From NCBI RefSeq assembly GCF_946479755.1, contig NZ_CAMLHC010000002.1, positions 186,001 through 250,000 of the forward strand: DNA of 64,000 bases, given 5' to 3'. The position numbers and the translations under genes are program-made. Shown in pieces: positions 43,901 to 52,235 of this stretch. How positions within the stretch are numbered: the first letter of the stretch is position 1; the number at the start of each line of letters is the position of its first letter. The stretch is from an uncultured Chitinophaga sp. GTDB taxonomy: Bacteria; Bacteroidota; Bacteroidia; Chitinophagales; Chitinophagaceae. The notes under the pieces are model-generated. The model had not been told where the DNA came from. It did not search any database and saw nothing but the letters and a program-made list of their open reading frames with translations.

Positions 43901-45336
43901 ATTTTTCCTTCGATGCCCTGCAGCGAGAGTATGGGCAGGTATACGATGAGGATGATCACCTGTCCGAATGCGGCGCTGTTCATCATAGTTTTGGCAGAGG
44001 ACTCCACTTCGTCGTCCATCTGCTCCTGGGTGAGTTGTTTGACGCCGCTGAGGGTGGCGCCCCGTGTGAGTTTATGCATCACTGCTTCGATGATGATCAC
44101 AGCGCCGTCTACCAGCAGGCCGAAGTCCAGTGCCCCGAGGCTCATCAGGTTGCCGCTCACGCCGAAGAGGTTCATCATGATGAGGGCGAACATCATGGAC
44201 AGCGGGATGACGGAGGCCACGATCAGGCCTGCGCGGATATTGCCCATGAAGATGACCAGTACCAGGATTACGATGGCCGCGCCTTCCAGCAGGTTGCGCT
44301 CCACTGTGGAGATGGCGTTGTCCACCATTTTGGTCCTGTCGAGGAATGCTTCGATGGCTACGCCTTCCGGCAGTGTTTTTTCGATGGCGGTGATCTTCTC
44401 TTTGATATTGGTGATGACTTTATTACTGTTTTCTCCTTTCAGCATCATGACCACTGCGCCGGCCACTTCGCTTTCGCCGTTGAATACTACGGCGCCGTAG
44501 CGGATGGCGGTACCGATTTTTACGGTGGCGACGTCGCGGACGAGGACGGGGATGCCGTTGCTGATCCTTTTAACAGCGATGTTGCCGATGTCTTCCTGGT
44601 TCTGAACGAGGCCTTCGCTGCGGATAAACAGCACGCTGGGGCCTTTTTCGATATAGGCGCCGCCGGTGTTCTGGTTGTTTTCCTGCAGGGCGCGGAACAC
44701 GTCGGAGATAGTGATCTGGTAGCTTTTCAGTTTGTCGGGGTTGACAGCCACTTCATATTGTTTGACGGTACCGCCGAAGGAGCTGACATCGGCCACGCCT
44801 TCGGTGCCCAGCAGCTGACGCCTGACGGTCCAGTCCTGTATATCGCGCAGGGCGGTAAGGTCGTATTTGCCTTCATAGCCGGGCTTGGGTTTTACCACAT
44901 ACTGGAATACCTCGCCCAGGCCGGTGGTCACCGGGCCGAGTTCCGGTTCTGTCATGCCCGGGGGTATTTGCTGGCGTACCTGTCCCAGCCGCTCGCTGAC
45001 CTGTTGTCTGGCCCAGTAAACATCTGTCTGGTCGTTGAAGACGATGGTTACCAGGCTTAGCCCGAAACGGGAGAAGCTGCGTTGTTCGATGATACCGGGG
45101 ATATTACGGGTGGCCTGTTCGATAGGCACGGTGATAAAACGTTCCACGTCAGGAGCTCCCAGGCTGGGGGCAGAGGAGATGACCAGCACCTGGTTGTTGG
45201 TGATATCGGGCACCGCGTCGATGGGCAGCTGGGTAACGGAATAACTTCCCCATCCAATCAGTGCCAGTACAAACAGGCCGATGATGAGCTTGTTTTTTAT
45301 GGAAAAACGGATAATGCTGTTTAACAAAACGTACAC
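40963..45336 (-). CDS. czcA: CzcA/CusA heavy-metal RND pump fused to a TolC-type outer-membrane channel
   Basis: A 1457-residue fusion. Residues 1 to about 1035 are a complete heavy-metal-type RND proton antiporter: N-terminal helix, porter domains, the charged TM4 segment (MSLGALDFGLLVDGAVIIIEA) typical of HME-RND pumps, two large periplasmic loops and TM12 (ATVVIGGLITATLLTLVVLPALFLLFEEGWKRP, around 1000-1035). A new signal-like hydrophobic stretch (AALMVLMLIAAPSLLKAQ) then leads into about 410 residues of TolC/CzcC-type coiled-coil protein. The usual separate czcC gene is absent. GTG 45336 or TTG 45327 may be the start. With the adaptor it should expel Co/Zn/Cd or Cu/Ag. Confidence 0.93.
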   Translation of the reverse strand: MYVLLNSIIRFSIKNKLIIGLFVLALIGWGSYSVTQLPIDAVPDITNNQVLVISSAPSLGAPDVERFITVPIEQATRNIPGIIEQRSFSRFGLSLVTIVFNDQTDVYWARQQVSERLGQVRQQIPPGMTEPELGPVTTGLGEVFQYVVKPKPGYEGKYDLTALRDIQDWTVRRQLLGTEGVADVSSFGGTVKQYEVAVNPDKLKSYQITISDVFRALQENNQNTGGAYIEKGPSVLFIRSEGLVQNQEDIGNIAVKRISNGIPVLVRDVATVKIGTAIRYGAVVFNGESEVAGAVVMMLKGENSNKVITNIKEKITAIEKTLPEGVAIEAFLDRTKMVDNAISTVERNLLEGAAIVILVLVIFMGNIRAGLIVASVIPLSMMFALIMMNLFGVSGNLMSLGALDFGLLVDGAVIIIEAVMHKLTRGATLSGVKQLTQEQMDDEVESSAKTMMNSAAFGQVIILIVYLPILSLQGIEGKMFRPMAETVSFAILGACILSLTYVPMMGALFLNKKLSHKESFADKMMERIKRLYDPLLQKTLRIPMLIVGVAFLLFLVAAFTLSRMGGEFIPQLEEGDFAIDTRMLTGSSLTTTIKGTSQAAQVLRRDFPEVEKVVIKIGSGEIPTDPMPMEAADLMVILKPKHQWTSASSFPELAGKMSKALEEIPGITTGFQFPVQMRFNELMTGARQDVVCKIFGDDLDSLAAYADKIGAVIGTVKGAKDLYVETVTGIPQLVVNYNREAIARYGASVTDVNNTIQAAYAGASAGLVFENDRRYDLVVRMNDEQKKDLDEMNNLQVGLPNGEQVPLHVLADISIKDGPYQIQREDARRRITVGFNVRGRDVQSIVKELQTKVGKQIKLPTGYYITYGGQYENLQHATRRLSIALPVALLLIFLMLFFAFRKLKYCLLIFSAIPLSAIGGVFTLWLRGMPFSISAGIGFIALFGVAVLNGIVLIGEMNQLKNSGMTNIRQIIIQATHDRLRPVLMTATVASLGFLPMALSNGAGAEVQRPLATVVIGGLITATLLTLVVLPALFLLFEEGWKRPKPAALMVLMLIAAPSLLKAQEARPLTLQQALQTAQQQNLQLKLNQQQAAYYEAITRSSTDLPKTSLAAELGSVNSAAFDNKFTLSQGFSFPAVYKRQRQVYEGEWQQAKLQTALQQAEVARLVKLAYLQLQFLKAKKTLLQKTDSILSSYSKVAKIRYENGESNLLEKATLDNQAQQASIQLDMVLADQKTAVAQLGMLLHENSTDIDPVDSLSSAVVLFDSTTLQQHPFLRAYQQQQEVTNSKTQLEKAKLLPDWSLGYTNQSFTGWQADKNNVERYYGGGHRFSAAQIGIGIPIFTSAQRARIKAAQQLQATAATATALATVQLRTQLEQNWNDYQKYQQAIRYYQQSALKQSDIILQTANISYKNGEIGYIEWSTLVSNAIALQSQYIDVLKELNTRKTELEYLLQFNQQ

Positions 45337-45509
45337 TTTAAAAGAATTGACGAATGCAGAATGATGTGCTTTTCCGCTGCACCATGACAGTGCTGTGCTC
45401 CCGTTTTTTAAACCCGGGGAGGACAGAAAAGGTTCAGGTGGCAGGAAAAAAGGCGGTCCCGCAGCGCAAAGCGTTGCAGCCGGCAGGGTGCCTGCATCAT
45501 TCAGTTATA

Positions 45510-45908
45510 TCAGGACAAGGACGCTGATAAGGATTTTGGAGGCTGGAAAACGTTGTCCGGTAGCCGGTAGGGAGGAGGCCCGTCATTGATGACCAGGTAA
45601 GCTTCCCGGGGTAGTTCTATTACGGGCGTGTACAGGGTGACCGGTGCAGGGGGTACTACGGTGACAAGTGTCATGCAGATAATGTCCGGTGTTTTGAATG
45701 GCAGTTGCATGTCCTGCAGATAATCATCGTCAAAAGGTTGTTCGTCCACATAATGCAGTTTCAGGAACGTCAGCAGGGTCATATGAACATTCTCCTGCTT
45801 ATGTTTTTGGAAATGCTCCACCAGCAAAGGGAACTTGAGTAACTGGCTGGCATCGGTACTGCCAAACAGGTACACCATCAAGAGGATTATTGCAGTGGCC
45901 TTTTTCAT
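45510..45908 (-). CDS. Small exported protein upstream of the metal efflux operon
   Basis: A 132-residue protein with a signal peptide (MKKATAIILLMVYLFGSTDA). It is followed by LLKFPLLVEHFQKHKQENVHMTLLTFLKLHY, a His/Glu-containing segment that could bind metal, and a Pro-rich tail. Small proteins of this kind commonly precede czc/cus operons in Bacteroidota and are thought to belong to metal handling, but their role is not established. It lies 173 bases upstream of the pump gene on the same strand. ATG 45908 is favoured because it gives a clean signal peptide. Confidence 0.72.
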   Translation of the reverse strand: MKKATAIILLMVYLFGSTDASQLLKFPLLVEHFQKHKQENVHMTLLTFLKLHYVDEQPFDDDYLQDMQLPFKTPDIICMTLVTVVPPAPVTLYTPVIELPREAYLVINDGPPPYRLPDNVFQPPKSLSASLS

Positions 45909-45965
45909 AAATGATATATCGGGGCCAAAGATAAACATATTTGGAAATTGATGCCGGATAAAAAA

Positions 45966-46283
45966 TCAGGCGGCGGGGGGATTGTCCCTGAACGACGGGA
46001 TGATCACTATCCCAAGGGCTGTTTCCAGTTTGGTAATAGTTTCCAGTGTGATATTTTCCCTGCCGCTAAGGATTTTACTTACCTGTTGAGGAGACACTTT
46101 CATCCTGTTGGCCAGATCTTTTTGGGTAAGCCCCTGCTGCTCCAGTTCCTTCAATACCTTTAACGCAATGGAGCCTGATTTTCTCAGCCATGCCCTGTTT
46201 TCACGACGATACCTGGCATCTTCCGGCCAGTCATATTTCCCGGTGGCGATCCGGGCGAGTTGTTCGTTCATTTCTTTGCTCAT
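45966..46283 (-). CDS. XRE-type helix-turn-helix antitoxin-like protein
   Basis: A 105-residue DNA-binding protein with a classical Cro/C1 helix-turn-helix (LTQKDLANRMKVSPQQVSKILSGRENITLETITKLETAL). It lies four bases downstream of a 181-residue gene on the same strand. Gene size, order (effector first, XRE second, as in HigBA) and spacing make it a likely antitoxin and autorepressor. Confidence 0.78.
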   Translation of the reverse strand: MSKEMNEQLARIATGKYDWPEDARYRRENRAWLRKSGSIALKVLKELEQQGLTQKDLANRMKVSPQQVSKILSGRENITLETITKLETALGIVIIPSFRDNPPAA

Positions 46284-46287
46284 AAGA

Positions 46288-46833
46288 TTAAATGTTTAAA
46301 TCCTGCGGGTAATCAATATGATTATTTTTGAGAAACCTTTTTGTCAGGTCAAGTTTATGCAGTTCATACTCAAGATGTTTCTTTCTCATGTTCAGCGATA
46401 ATTTGACAGCGCCCCCTGTTATGATGAAGCAGTTTGCTGCGAGCCGGATGGCATACAGTCTGAGCCAACCGTTCCGCAACCGCGCTTTACTTTTTTGATG
46501 TGCAATAACGTACTCAAAGTTGTTCAATGGTCTGAAAAAATGTTCAAGACTGGCATTGAACCCGGTAAAGTCGCGCTGTACGCAATAGGCAAGGCGGTTT
46601 TCTATCATTTCTATTTCATCTGCCGTTCTCTCAACAGCGTCATCAATGCTGATATTTCCAAAATATCCACTGGTCAGGTCCTGCAGGTTATCAGAGAAAA
46701 ATTTTCTTAGCCACACAAAATCACTCATAGTCCTGAAAAAAAGATCAAACTCACATTGCAACTTATCGTCCAGTTGAATGGACCAAAGACCATTTTCGCC
46801 ATCACGCGATGTCATAACATGAACAATCTCCAT
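46288..46833 (-). CDS. Putative toxin partner of the XRE protein, 181 residues
   Basis: It has no named family that I can assign with certainty. The N-terminus (MEIVHVMTSRDGENGLWSIQLDD) and the C-terminal core (RLRNGWLRLYAIRLAANCFIITGGAVKLSLNM) are typical of an uncharacterised Bacteroidota protein group always seen beside XRE genes. The core resembles the L-R-L-Y....I-..G-G-x-K strand set of Gp49/HigB-like toxins. The larger size (181 versus about 110 residues) reflects an extra helical insertion in the middle. Toxicity is an inference from partner and order. Confidence 0.6.
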   Translation of the reverse strand: MEIVHVMTSRDGENGLWSIQLDDKLQCEFDLFFRTMSDFVWLRKFFSDNLQDLTSGYFGNISIDDAVERTADEIEMIENRLAYCVQRDFTGFNASLEHFFRPLNNFEYVIAHQKSKARLRNGWLRLYAIRLAANCFIITGGAVKLSLNMRKKHLEYELHKLDLTKRFLKNNHIDYPQDLNI

Positions 46834-47006
46834 AAAATCAACTTATAGGTTAACAACTTTTTACTTTGAATAATTTGTAATTCAATTGATTACAAAAAAT
46901 CTCTTTCAAAAGCGACCTTTAAGTGAAAAGGATGTACGCATGTACACAACGGGGGAAGTGCATGTCTGCATTTCAAATTTACTGCAAATAATTAGGGCGG
47001 ACAATT

Positions 47007-47014
47007 TATTTTTG
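47007..47014 (+). promoter_or_regulatory. TAnnTTTG-type -7 box before the VIT1-family gene
   Basis: TATTTTTG matches the Bacteroidota -7 consensus and lies 44 bases before the ATG at 47059. No confident -33 partner is visible. Confidence 0.35.
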
Positions 47015-47058
47015 CTTCGTATCTCCCTATTTTCAGCACCTTCAAACAGCTTCATTTT

Positions 47059-47744
47059 ATGACACACCAGGAAAAACATTTCACCGGCTCCGAGCTGTTA
47101 CGTGATATCGTCATCGGTATGTCCGACGGGCTCACTGTCCCTTTTGCACTGGCGGCAGGTCTCAGCGGCACGGTGAAAGACGTGAATCTCATCGTGATCG
47201 CCGGACTGGCGGAAATAGCCGCAGGCTCCATTGCCATGGGGCTGGGAGGTTACCTGGCCGGGAAAACAGAGCAGGACCATTACAACAGTGAACTGAAACG
47301 GGAGTACGAATAGAAACGGTGCCGGAGAAGGAGCGGGAAGAGGTGGAGACTTTCTTCGCGGAGCTGGGACTGAGCCGGGAGCTGCAGCAGAAAGCGGCGG
47401 CGGAACTGATCACGGACAAAGACCGCTGGGCTGATTTTATGATGAAGTACGAACTGGGGCTGGAAAAGCCGGACGCCCGCAGGGCGACAAAGAGTGCGCT
47501 CAACATTGGCATTTCCTATATCATCGGCGGACTGATACCGCTGATGCCGTATTTCTTCGTGGACAATGGGATAGAAGGCTTGAAGGTATCGGCCATGATC
47601 ACCATCGTTTGTCTCTTTGTCTTCGGATATTTCAAAAGCCGCCTCACCGGGTTGAATCCCCTGCTCGGCGGCATTCGTGTGGCCGTTATCGGTACTATTG
47701 CCGCCGGTTGTGCGTTTGGCATTGCCCGGTTAATCGGCGGGTAA
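47059..47744 (+). pseudogene. VIT1/CCC1-family iron/manganese transporter, frameshifted
   Basis: Two abutting frames together encode one CCC1-like transporter of about 229 residues. The first (47059-47313) has GMSDGLTVPFALAAGLSG and IAAGSIAMGLGGYLAGKTEQDHYNSELKREYE, then stops. The second (47319-47744) resumes as ETVPEKEREEVETFFAELGLS and continues through the C-terminal membrane helices to LIGG. Intact homologues read ..REY-E-I-E-x-V-P-E-K-E. Adding one A within GAATAG (47308-47313) restores exactly that. Either the strain lost the gene or the base is a sequencing error. The family moves Fe2+/Mn2+ out of the cytosol. Confidence 0.85.
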
Positions 47745-47746
47745 AC

Positions 47747-49252
47747 TTATTTTTTACGGAAAGTAACGTAGTAGCCTGTACGCAGTTCATAATCGGGATG
47801 CGGGTTGATGACCTGTACTTTGACCATATGTTTACCGGCCGGAAGGTCCAGGCGGTAGCAGATTTCATCTTTGCGTAGCTGGTAGTTGGTCGGCATCCTG
47901 ATAGTATCCGTCACCTGGCCGTCAATGCTGACCGTGGCGATAATGACATGATCCGTTACTTCCTTCTTTTTAGCGGCATGACCGCTCAGTACGAACCCGT
48001 TTCCTTCAAAGGAAAGACTGATCTCATTACCATTCACATAAAACTCTTTTTTCTGCACAGGCAGGAGTCCCGGGAAGCTCTCTTCAAAGGCCACCGTTTG
48101 CGGTGATTGCAGGGAAATGATTACTTTATCGCCCTGTTCTTTTCCGCCATGCCGCTTGATGTTTTCCACCGCGTGGCGATAGCTGATGTCGTAAGCTTTA
48201 TTAAGAGATATGCTGGTATATTTAAAGTTGATGTCTTCCGCCCCTGCCAATCCGTCTTTCCATTTCTGCGGAATGTTACTGTATCCCAGCACGGTGCCGA
48301 GGATGCCGCCGGCGGTGGAGGGGTTGCAGTCTGCATCCTGGCCGGCGCGCGTGGAGATCTCCAGCGTTTTGGCGTAGTCACCGTTGCCGTACAGCAATCC
48401 CATGATCACATAGGCACAGTTGATAGTGGCATCGATATTCACCGGATCGAAAACGGCGCTGGGGCAACTGATGTCCGACGACCATTTCTTCTGCAGCTCA
48501 AACCAGGTGCGATGCCAGTCATCCGGGAACTGTTGATGCCAGCGGATAACGTCTGTCATGCACCGGTGGAATTGTGTGTTGGCCGGGATGACCCGCAGCG
48601 CGTCGCGGACGATCTGTTGCACATCATTTGAAACGAAGGCCAGTGAATACATGGCGCCGACATACACGCCGCCATACCAGCCGTTGCCATAGTTCATGAT
48701 ATGCCCGATTTTATGGCTGATTTGCGAAGCGGCGTTGGGCATGCCGGGGCTCATCAGGCCGGCATAGTCGGCCTCTATCTGGTAGTCGATGCAGTCTGCG
48801 TGCATGTTGTGCTGCCAGTGGCCGGAAGCGGGCGGGCGGAGGCCGTTGAGAATGTTGTAACGGGCCGCCTGGTTGGCATGCCACAACACATAACCCGCAT
48901 GGGCAAACGCCTGTGCAAATGAATCTGCCGGCGCGTCCAGGCCGTGACGCTCCATCACGTCCACAAAGGTGAGGTCCATATATAGATCGTCATATAGCCC
49001 GGGGAAACTGTCCATTACTTCTTTTACGTATCCCTTGTGCCATTCCAGTGGCTGATAGTCCTGGATGTAGGTACCGTTGAACCGGAACTCATACGGACCG
49101 CCAAAAGTCACCCCGATGGTCTGTCCGGCCCAGCCGCCTTTGATCTTGTCCTGTAATGTTTTTTTAGATAGGGCGGCCGTTTTTGGAGTCTGTGCCGCCA
49201 GGGCTAAGCTGCCCATCAGGCAGGCCATTAATAGAATAACGCGTGTTTTCAT
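47747..49252 (-). CDS. Secreted ADP-ribosylglycohydrolase-family protein
   Basis: A 501-residue protein with a clear signal peptide (1-20, ending ALAAQ). The DraG-fold core begins KIKGGWAGQTIGVTFGGPYEF and has the first metal motif in YDDLYMDLTFVD. The second, in GQDADCNPSTAGGILGTVLG, parallels the GGDADTNAAIAG motif of ADP-ribosylhydrolases. The last 130 residues form a beta-rich domain with carbohydrate-binding look (YRLDLPAGKHMVKVQVINPHPDYE). Export outside the cytosol argues against removing ADP-ribose from nitrogenase-type targets. The substrate may be a nucleoside or sugar conjugate. Confidence 0.88.
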   Translation of the reverse strand: MKTRVILLMACLMGSLALAAQTPKTAALSKKTLQDKIKGGWAGQTIGVTFGGPYEFRFNGTYIQDYQPLEWHKGYVKEVMDSFPGLYDDLYMDLTFVDVMERHGLDAPADSFAQAFAHAGYVLWHANQAARYNILNGLRPPASGHWQHNMHADCIDYQIEADYAGLMSPGMPNAASQISHKIGHIMNYGNGWYGGVYVGAMYSLAFVSNDVQQIVRDALRVIPANTQFHRCMTDVIRWHQQFPDDWHRTWFELQKKWSSDISCPSAVFDPVNIDATINCAYVIMGLLYGNGDYAKTLEISTRAGQDADCNPSTAGGILGTVLGYSNIPQKWKDGLAGAEDINFKYTSISLNKAYDISYRHAVENIKRHGGKEQGDKVIISLQSPQTVAFEESFPGLLPVQKKEFYVNGNEISLSFEGNGFVLSGHAAKKKEVTDHVIIATVSIDGQVTDTIRMPTNYQLRKDEICYRLDLPAGKHMVKVQVINPHPDYELRTGYYVTFRKK

Positions 49253-49410
49253 GAGCGGGGAAAGTTGTTACTGGCACATAAGATAATGTTTATTATTAAA
49301 TTTATTTAATAAACTAGCTTTTAATTAAAATATTTTTTATAAATAAAATGATAACAATCCTACTGTAAAACTGTTGCACCCGTTAACTGAAATTGGGTTA
49401 TTTTCAGGAT

Positions 49411-50931
49411 ATGAAACCTAAAAAAGCATATCCAGCCGCGATAACGATTTTCGGTGCCCGGGGAGATCTTACCCGCCGTAAGCTGATACCCGCACTGTAT
49501 AATCTGTTTATAGAAAACCACCTGCCCGCTTTATTTGAGATTTTCTGTGTCGACTTTCAGACGGTAGATGAAGCCGCATTTAAAAACGACCTGCTGTCCG
49601 GTGTGAATGAATTCAGCCGCAACGGCAAGGCAGAACCGTCGAAATGGGCGGAATTCGCCGCACGCATCAGTTACCTGCAAGGCGATTTTACAAAGAAAGA
49701 GACCTACGTCTCCCTGAAAACAAAAGTGGAGGACTTTGAAAAGAGCAGTAAACAACGGGGAAACCGTATGTTTTATTTCGCTGTGGCGCCCCGGTTCATA
49801 GAAGTGATCGCAGAAGCTTTATCTACCCGCAAATTATGCAGTAACAAAGCGCATGACCGTATAGTGGTGGAGAAACCATTCGGCACCGACCTGGCCACCG
49901 CCCGGAAGCTGAACCACTTCCTTACCAAACGTTTTTCGGAGAAACAGGTCTATCGTATCGATCACTACCTGGGCAAGGAAACGGTACAGAACATCATGGC
50001 TTTCCGCTTTGCCAACTTCGTATTTGAGCCGTTGTGGAATAAAAACTACATCGATCATATACAAATCAGTGTAGCCGAACAGGTGAGTGTGGGCAAGCGC
50101 GGCGGTTACTACGACGCCAGCGGCGCTTTACGCGATATGATCCAGAACCACCTGCTGCAGCTGTTGTGCATTGTAGCCATGGAGTGCCCCGGAGCTTACA
50201 AGGCGGAGGCCATCCGCGATGCCAAGACCAAAGTGCTGAAAAGCATCCGGCCGTTTACTACGCAACAGGTATTTAAGAATGTAGTGAGAGCGCAGTACAC
50301 CGCCGGTGAAGTGGATGATGTGCAACGGATCGCCTATCGCCAGGAAGAACAGGTATCACCCGAATCCAACACTGAAACGTTCGTGGCGCTGAAGATGCTG
50401 ATCGACAATCCACGCTGGGAAGGGGTGCCTTTTTTCCTGCGTACCGGCAAGTCCATGACGCGGCAGTCTTCCGTGATCGTGGTGCAGTTCAAAGACTCCC
50501 CGCATAAAATCTTCAAAGACGATATTGTTCCCAACAGGCTGATCATCAGCATTCAGCCGGAACTGGAAATCAGCCTGCTGTTTGAAAGCAAGGTGCCCGG
50601 GCTGCAAATGAAACTGGTGCCGGTGGAGATGGACTTCACTTACCAGGAAGCCTATACGGAATCCCTGCCGGAAGCTTACGAAGCGCTGTTGCTCGACGTG
50701 CTGCATGGCGATGCCACCCTCTTCATGCGCGCCGACCAGGTGGAGGCAGCCTGGAAAGTGGTGATGCCCATCCTCGACGCCTGGAAAAAAGCACCCTCCA
50801 AACAATTACAGTTTTATGAATCCGGTACCTGGGGACCGGTGGCCGGCAGCAACCTGCTGAAGCCCTACGCCAAAGAGTGGTACAGGCTTCCCTCCCGTGA
50901 AACCATCAAGAAACTGGCCGTTAGCAAGTAG
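49411..50931 (+). CDS. zwf: Glucose-6-phosphate 1-dehydrogenase
   Basis: First enzyme of the oxidative pentose-phosphate pathway, making 6-phosphogluconolactone and NADPH. The 506-residue protein shows the N-terminal dinucleotide motif FGARGDLTRRKLIPALYNL, the active-site signature RIDHYLGKETVQN with catalytic His, and a complete C-terminal beta+alpha domain. ATG 49411 is favoured over the in-frame TTG at 49393. A phosphogluconolactonase gene is not adjacent; the neighbours are unrelated. The upstream spacer is very AT-rich. Confidence 0.95.
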   Translation: MKPKKAYPAAITIFGARGDLTRRKLIPALYNLFIENHLPALFEIFCVDFQTVDEAAFKNDLLSGVNEFSRNGKAEPSKWAEFAARISYLQGDFTKKETYVSLKTKVEDFEKSSKQRGNRMFYFAVAPRFIEVIAEALSTRKLCSNKAHDRIVVEKPFGTDLATARKLNHFLTKRFSEKQVYRIDHYLGKETVQNIMAFRFANFVFEPLWNKNYIDHIQISVAEQVSVGKRGGYYDASGALRDMIQNHLLQLLCIVAMECPGAYKAEAIRDAKTKVLKSIRPFTTQQVFKNVVRAQYTAGEVDDVQRIAYRQEEQVSPESNTETFVALKMLIDNPRWEGVPFFLRTGKSMTRQSSVIVVQFKDSPHKIFKDDIVPNRLIISIQPELEISLLFESKVPGLQMKLVPVEMDFTYQEAYTESLPEAYEALLLDVLHGDATLFMRADQVEAAWKVVMPILDAWKKAPSKQLQFYESGTWGPVAGSNLLKPYAKEWYRLPSRETIKKLAVSK

Positions 50932-50934
50932 GTA

Positions 50935-51990
50935 TTACAGCACTATACTTCTCACTGCGTTCCTCACCTTTAAACAGGTGGGGGCCGTAGTGAGGTAACC
51001 TTCCTGCGCTATAAATGTAAAAATGATGCCGGTTGTTTTTTTCGGATAGTTGATCCACGGATGGCTGCCGAAAGCGCCGGGGCTGCTACTTTCAATGATG
51101 ATGTCGCCGGCGCCGGTGTTATCGCGCCAGTTGCCGATGCCGTAAAAATTGGACGTATTTAGCCATGCCAGCGGGTAAGGCGTGTAGCCCACCGTTACAC
51201 CGGTTATCTGTCCCTGTTCCATAGCAGTAACTGCCGCCTCGCTGAGCACACGCGTACCGTTGGCCGTGATCCCTTTGTTGACCAGCATATCCAGAAATTT
51301 CATATAGTCGTTCGGGGTACTGCGCGCGCCGCCGGCAATGATAGGATTGGCGGTTAATCCATAATCCGTGCTGGTCATCCCGCAAGGCGTAAATATTTTT
51401 TCGGCGGATATTTCCTTCCAGCTTTTACCACTTGCTATTTCGCAGATGCGTCCTGCCACCTGCATACTTACACCACCATAATAAAAGATGCTTCCGGGAG
51501 GATGCAGCAACGGCACATTCCGGCCGATGGCGTCTACAGCTGCTTCCAGCGTCAGCAGCGGATTGGATTCATATCCCTGGCTGGAGTTGCCGGGAAAGCC
51601 GGAAGTATGGGAAAACAACTGCGCCATCGTGATGTTACCTTTCCCATTGGCCGTGAACACCGGCAGAAATTTGCCTACGGTATCTGACAGTTTCAGTTTC
51701 CCTTCATCCACAAGGCGCATCAACACAGCGCCTGACAACCATTTGGAGCAGGAGGTGATGAGCTGCCGGGTGTTTCCGTCGTAACCACCGTAGCTCCTGT
51801 TATACACTTCCTGTCCGTTGACATGAATGACGGCATAACATTTTCCATTGAACCGCACGGGAACGGAATCATCCAGTATTTTATCAATCACATCGTACCC
51901 GGAGGCATGTTGCATTCCGGTGGTTTCTTTTTTACAGGCCGCCGTAATGACGGATAACAGAAGCAGGACCAGCAGGGGATAAGCTCTCAT
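50935..51990 (-). CDS. Serine hydrolase of the beta-lactamase / D-aminopeptidase family, lipoprotein
   Basis: A class C beta-lactamase-fold hydrolase of 351 residues. The N-terminus is a lipoprotein signal (LLVLLLLSVITAACKKE). The nucleophile motif S-x-x-K is SCSKWLSGAVLMRLVDEG, and the second motif is the Tyr in IFYYGGVSMQVAGRI, where the usual Tyr-x-Asn reads YGG. The third motif region is near the C-terminus. Members are esterases, peptidases or unknown, and few are true beta-lactamases. ATG 51990 gives the lipoprotein signal. It is convergent with zwf, with three bases between stops. Confidence 0.85.
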   Translation of the reverse strand: MRAYPLLVLLLLSVITAACKKETTGMQHASGYDVIDKILDDSVPVRFNGKCYAVIHVNGQEVYNRSYGGYDGNTRQLITSCSKWLSGAVLMRLVDEGKLKLSDTVGKFLPVFTANGKGNITMAQLFSHTSGFPGNSSQGYESNPLLTLEAAVDAIGRNVPLLHPPGSIFYYGGVSMQVAGRICEIASGKSWKEISAEKIFTPCGMTSTDYGLTANPIIAGGARSTPNDYMKFLDMLVNKGITANGTRVLSEAAVTAMEQGQITGVTVGYTPYPLAWLNTSNFYGIGNWRDNTGAGDIIIESSSPGAFGSHPWINYPKKTTGIIFTFIAQEGYLTTAPTCLKVRNAVRSIVL

Positions 51991-52235
51991 GACAGTTGTT
52001 TGGTGATAACGCTGCAATATAAACAGGATAAGATCAATTTTTATTATATGAACGTTTGACTTTTTTTATTGTAAACGCAATGTTTAAACAGACTTCCCTT
52101 ACTACACTGCGGCCTTATTTGTAGCAGGTGTCGGTATTTTCACTATTAGTAAGTACTGTTAAGCGAAGCCTGTTCGGATATATCCATGAAAACGCATTTA
52201 CTGCTCTTTTTATAACCCTCTAACGTTTAACCATT

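Noticed and set aside
43789..45060. Plus-strand frame of 423 codons opposite the czcA gene
   Set aside because: Composed of His/Asp/Glu/Gly-rich low-quality sequence; the minus strand encodes a full RND pump.
46932..46947. Operator-like ATGTACGCATGTAC sequence upstream of the VIT1-family gene
   Set aside because: It is a short direct repeat of ATGTAC, not a good palindrome, and appears only once.
47059..47744. Programmed ribosomal frameshift in the VIT1-family gene
   Set aside because: No slippery heptamer or downstream stem-loop is evident, and homologues are single frames; a point deletion or base-call error explains it more simply.
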